Assembly (NCBI GenBank): GCA_934635515.1
Contig: CAKTZK010000004.1
Location: 1-41,591, forward strand
Length of the DNA stretch: 41,591 nt
Reading direction: 5' to 3'
From: an uncultured Oscillospiraceae bacterium
GTDB lineage: Bacteria > Bacillota_A > Clostridia > Oscillospirales > Oscillospiraceae
Shown here: positions 41,284-41,591 of the stretch, piece after piece
Numbering within the stretch: the first letter of the stretch is position 1
Layout: every line of letters begins with the position of its first letter
The notes under the pieces: model-generated
Seen by the model: only the letters and a program-made list of their open reading frames with translations
What the model was told of the DNA's origin: nothing
Databases searched by the model: none
Translations under genes and position numbers: made by a program

Positions 41284-41591
41284 ATGAAAAAAGCTCTATC
41301 CCTGCTGCTGACCCTGCTCCTCATCCTGTCTCTGACAGCCTGCGGGGGCGATAAAGTGACCATCACCCCCACGGCGGCTAAGTCCGTGGAGACGGAGAAA
41401 TACGAGTCCGCCGACTTCAGCATCACCATCCCCAAGGGCTGGACCGTCACCGCCGGCGGCACCAACATCTACCACAGCATCCGCATCTACGACCCCAATG
41501 AGCCCCTGAACCAGATGTTTGTGCTGCTGAAGGCGGATGTCCTGCTGCACAGCCAGGCCGGGAAGGACGCCTACCGGCAGCTATATAACAT
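41284..41591 (+). CDS. Lipoprotein, 3' part beyond the window
   Basis: 102 complete codons are visible from the ATG at 41284; the frame is open to the window end, so the gene is partial. AAAGGAGG precedes the start. The signal peptide MKKALSLLLTLLLILSLTAC ends in the lipobox LTAC with C20. The mature part starts with a short Thr/Val linker and then ESADFSITIPKGWTV, a pattern seen in PsbP-like or DcrB-like extracytoplasmic domains (weak resemblance). Second gene of the lipoprotein pair. Confidence 0.8.
   Translation, partial: MKKALSLLLTLLLILSLTACGGDKVTITPTAAKSVETEKYESADFSITIPKGWTVTAGGTNIYHSIRIYDPNEPLNQMFVLLKADVLLHSQAGKDAYRQLYN

Overview
The window looks like chromosome of a GC-rich Gram-positive anaerobe of the Clostridia, most likely a gut member of the Oscillospirales (inference). 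The reasons are: a PolC-type replicative polymerase; near-consensus SigA promoters with strong GGAGG ribosome-binding sites; the DUF512-der-plsY and pyrH-frr-uppS-cdsA-dxr-rseP-ispG-polC gene orders; tRNA genes that encode CCA; a YolD/Y-polymerase pair; and many short GC-rich palindromic repeats between genes. No ribosomal RNA, CRISPR array, transposase or integrase was seen.

Layout. 1-2.9 kb: the edge of an integrative/conjugative-type element on the minus strand, with a long ArdA-like antirestriction protein made of three related modules, a small Cys-rich protein and an unknown protein. 3.2-3.75 kb: a five-tRNA operon (Val-Asp-Phe-Gly-Cys, minus) with a perfect promoter. 3.8-5.8 kb: yerC-like regulator, methyltransferase and hslO (minus). 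6.0-8.5 kb (plus): a membrane zinc-ribbon protein, then a damage-type Y-family polymerase with a LexA-like box in its promoter and a YolD partner. 8.9-15.4 kb (minus): prfC; cls-yhaM-PHP phosphatase; nicotinate phosphoribosyltransferase. 15.9-19.7 kb (minus): potABCD polyamine transporter. 20.0-22.0 kb (minus): a lipoprotein and a pseudouridine synthase. 22.1-22.9 kb (plus): yceD-rpmF. 22.9-23.7 kb: repeats, then a promoter and a strongly structured leader RNA. 23.7-28.3 kb (plus): PDZ/radical-SAM DUF512 protein, der, plsY, an EamA transporter and an HMA metal-binding protein. 28.6-39.0 kb (minus): the pyrH to polC operon. 39.1-41.6 kb (plus): a metallo-beta-lactamase-fold protein with a helical tail, then two lipoproteins, the second cut by the window end.

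How the genes work together. Most of the window is housekeeping. The pyrH operon joins nucleotide supply, ribosome recycling, isoprenoid and undecaprenyl synthesis, CDP-diacylglycerol synthesis, intramembrane proteolysis and replication. Cls and CdsA act on the same phospholipid branch, and PlsY feeds it. YceD/RpmF, Der, PrfC, RluD-like and Frr belong to ribosome assembly and translation.

The parts most worth a second look are the leader RNA before the DUF512 gene (a possible three-way junction with a competing hairpin), the triplicated ArdA protein, the PDZ/radical-SAM protein coupled to Der, and the palindromic repeat families. The repeats keep their stems although the stem sequences differ.
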